From assembly GCF_900112775.1 (NCBI RefSeq), contig NZ_FOYZ01000022.1, forward strand, positions 1 to 33,851: a stretch of DNA of 33,851 bases, written 5' to 3'. This DNA is from Anaeromicropila populeti. Its GTDB lineage: Bacteria; Bacillota; Clostridia; Lachnospirales; Lachnospiraceae. How positions within the stretch are numbered: the stretch's first letter is position 1; each line of letters starts with the position of its first letter. A program made the position numbers and the translations under genes. The notes under the pieces were generated by a model that saw only the letters and a program-made list of their open reading frames with translations, searched no databases and had not been told where the DNA came from. Below are positions 33,830 through 33,851 of the stretch, piece by piece.

Positions 33830-33851
33830 ATGGCAGGAAAAGTAAAAAATT
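33830..33851 (+). CDS. Start of a further gene, cut by the window end
   Basis: ATG 33830 follows TGGAGG (33815-33820) at a nine-base spacing and encodes MAGKVKN before the window ends. A TATAAT lies at 33801-33806 without a clear -35. Its place after an NgoFVII-like nuclease and a Vsr makes a DNA methyltransferase a good guess, but seven residues cannot show it. Confidence 0.55.

Overview
The window is low-GC DNA with strong Shine-Dalgarno sites, sigma-A-type promoters and large serine recombinases of the kind common in mobile elements of gut Clostridia. A member of the Lachnospiraceae or a relative is the most likely source; this is inferred from gene families and style, not from a marker gene. 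Almost every gene is on the + strand. The window looks like an accessory island made of several pieces.

Region 1 (1-4270) is the right end of an integrative element. It holds the tail of an unidentified gene, two terminator-like hairpins, a small SHOCT-like gene, and three consecutive recombinase genes: two full-length large serine recombinases around a short protein without a catalytic domain. It closes with an 18-bp perfect terminator. Region 2 (4280-14070) is cargo. A promoter module occurs twice, with 54 identical bases (4412-4465 and 13023-13076). The first copy precedes a secreted, truncated RHS/YD-repeat protein and a decayed integrase-like gene. A 1831-residue DUF4011-helicase-Vsr-type nuclease protein, probably an anti-phage effector, follows. 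The second copy precedes a RES-domain protein and lies beside a ribbon-helix-helix gene broken by a stop codon. Region 3 (14071-15110) holds gene fragments.

Region 4 (15119-29120) is the most interesting part: a 14-kb one-directional run of 14 genes that looks like an undescribed specialised-metabolite cluster. It starts at a clean promoter flanked by inverted repeats. In order it encodes an acyl/peptidyl carrier protein, a HemN-like radical SAM enzyme, a chorismatase (FkbO/Hyg5-like, RidA fold), a beta-propeller-like protein, a methyltransferase, an ATC-hydrolase-family protein, a metallo-beta-lactamase-fold hydrolase, a stand-alone adenylation enzyme, a PLP aminotransferase, a DapF-fold protein with both catalytic cysteines replaced by serine, a three-gene ABC-2 exporter and an unrecognised protein. 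No condensation, ketosynthase or thioesterase domain is present. The simplest reading is that an unusual amino acid, possibly built from chorismate, is activated, held on the carrier, modified and exported. The product cannot be told from sequence.

Region 5 (29121-33851) is a nuclease-rich, defence-like stretch. It has a gene remnant with a HVETVVLL motif, a protein with an N-terminal PD-(D/E)xK nuclease motif, then an HNH endonuclease, a Vsr endonuclease and an NgoFVII-like phospholipase-D-fold restriction endonuclease behind their own promoter. A further gene begins at 33830 and runs off the window; it is a natural place for the missing methyltransferase.
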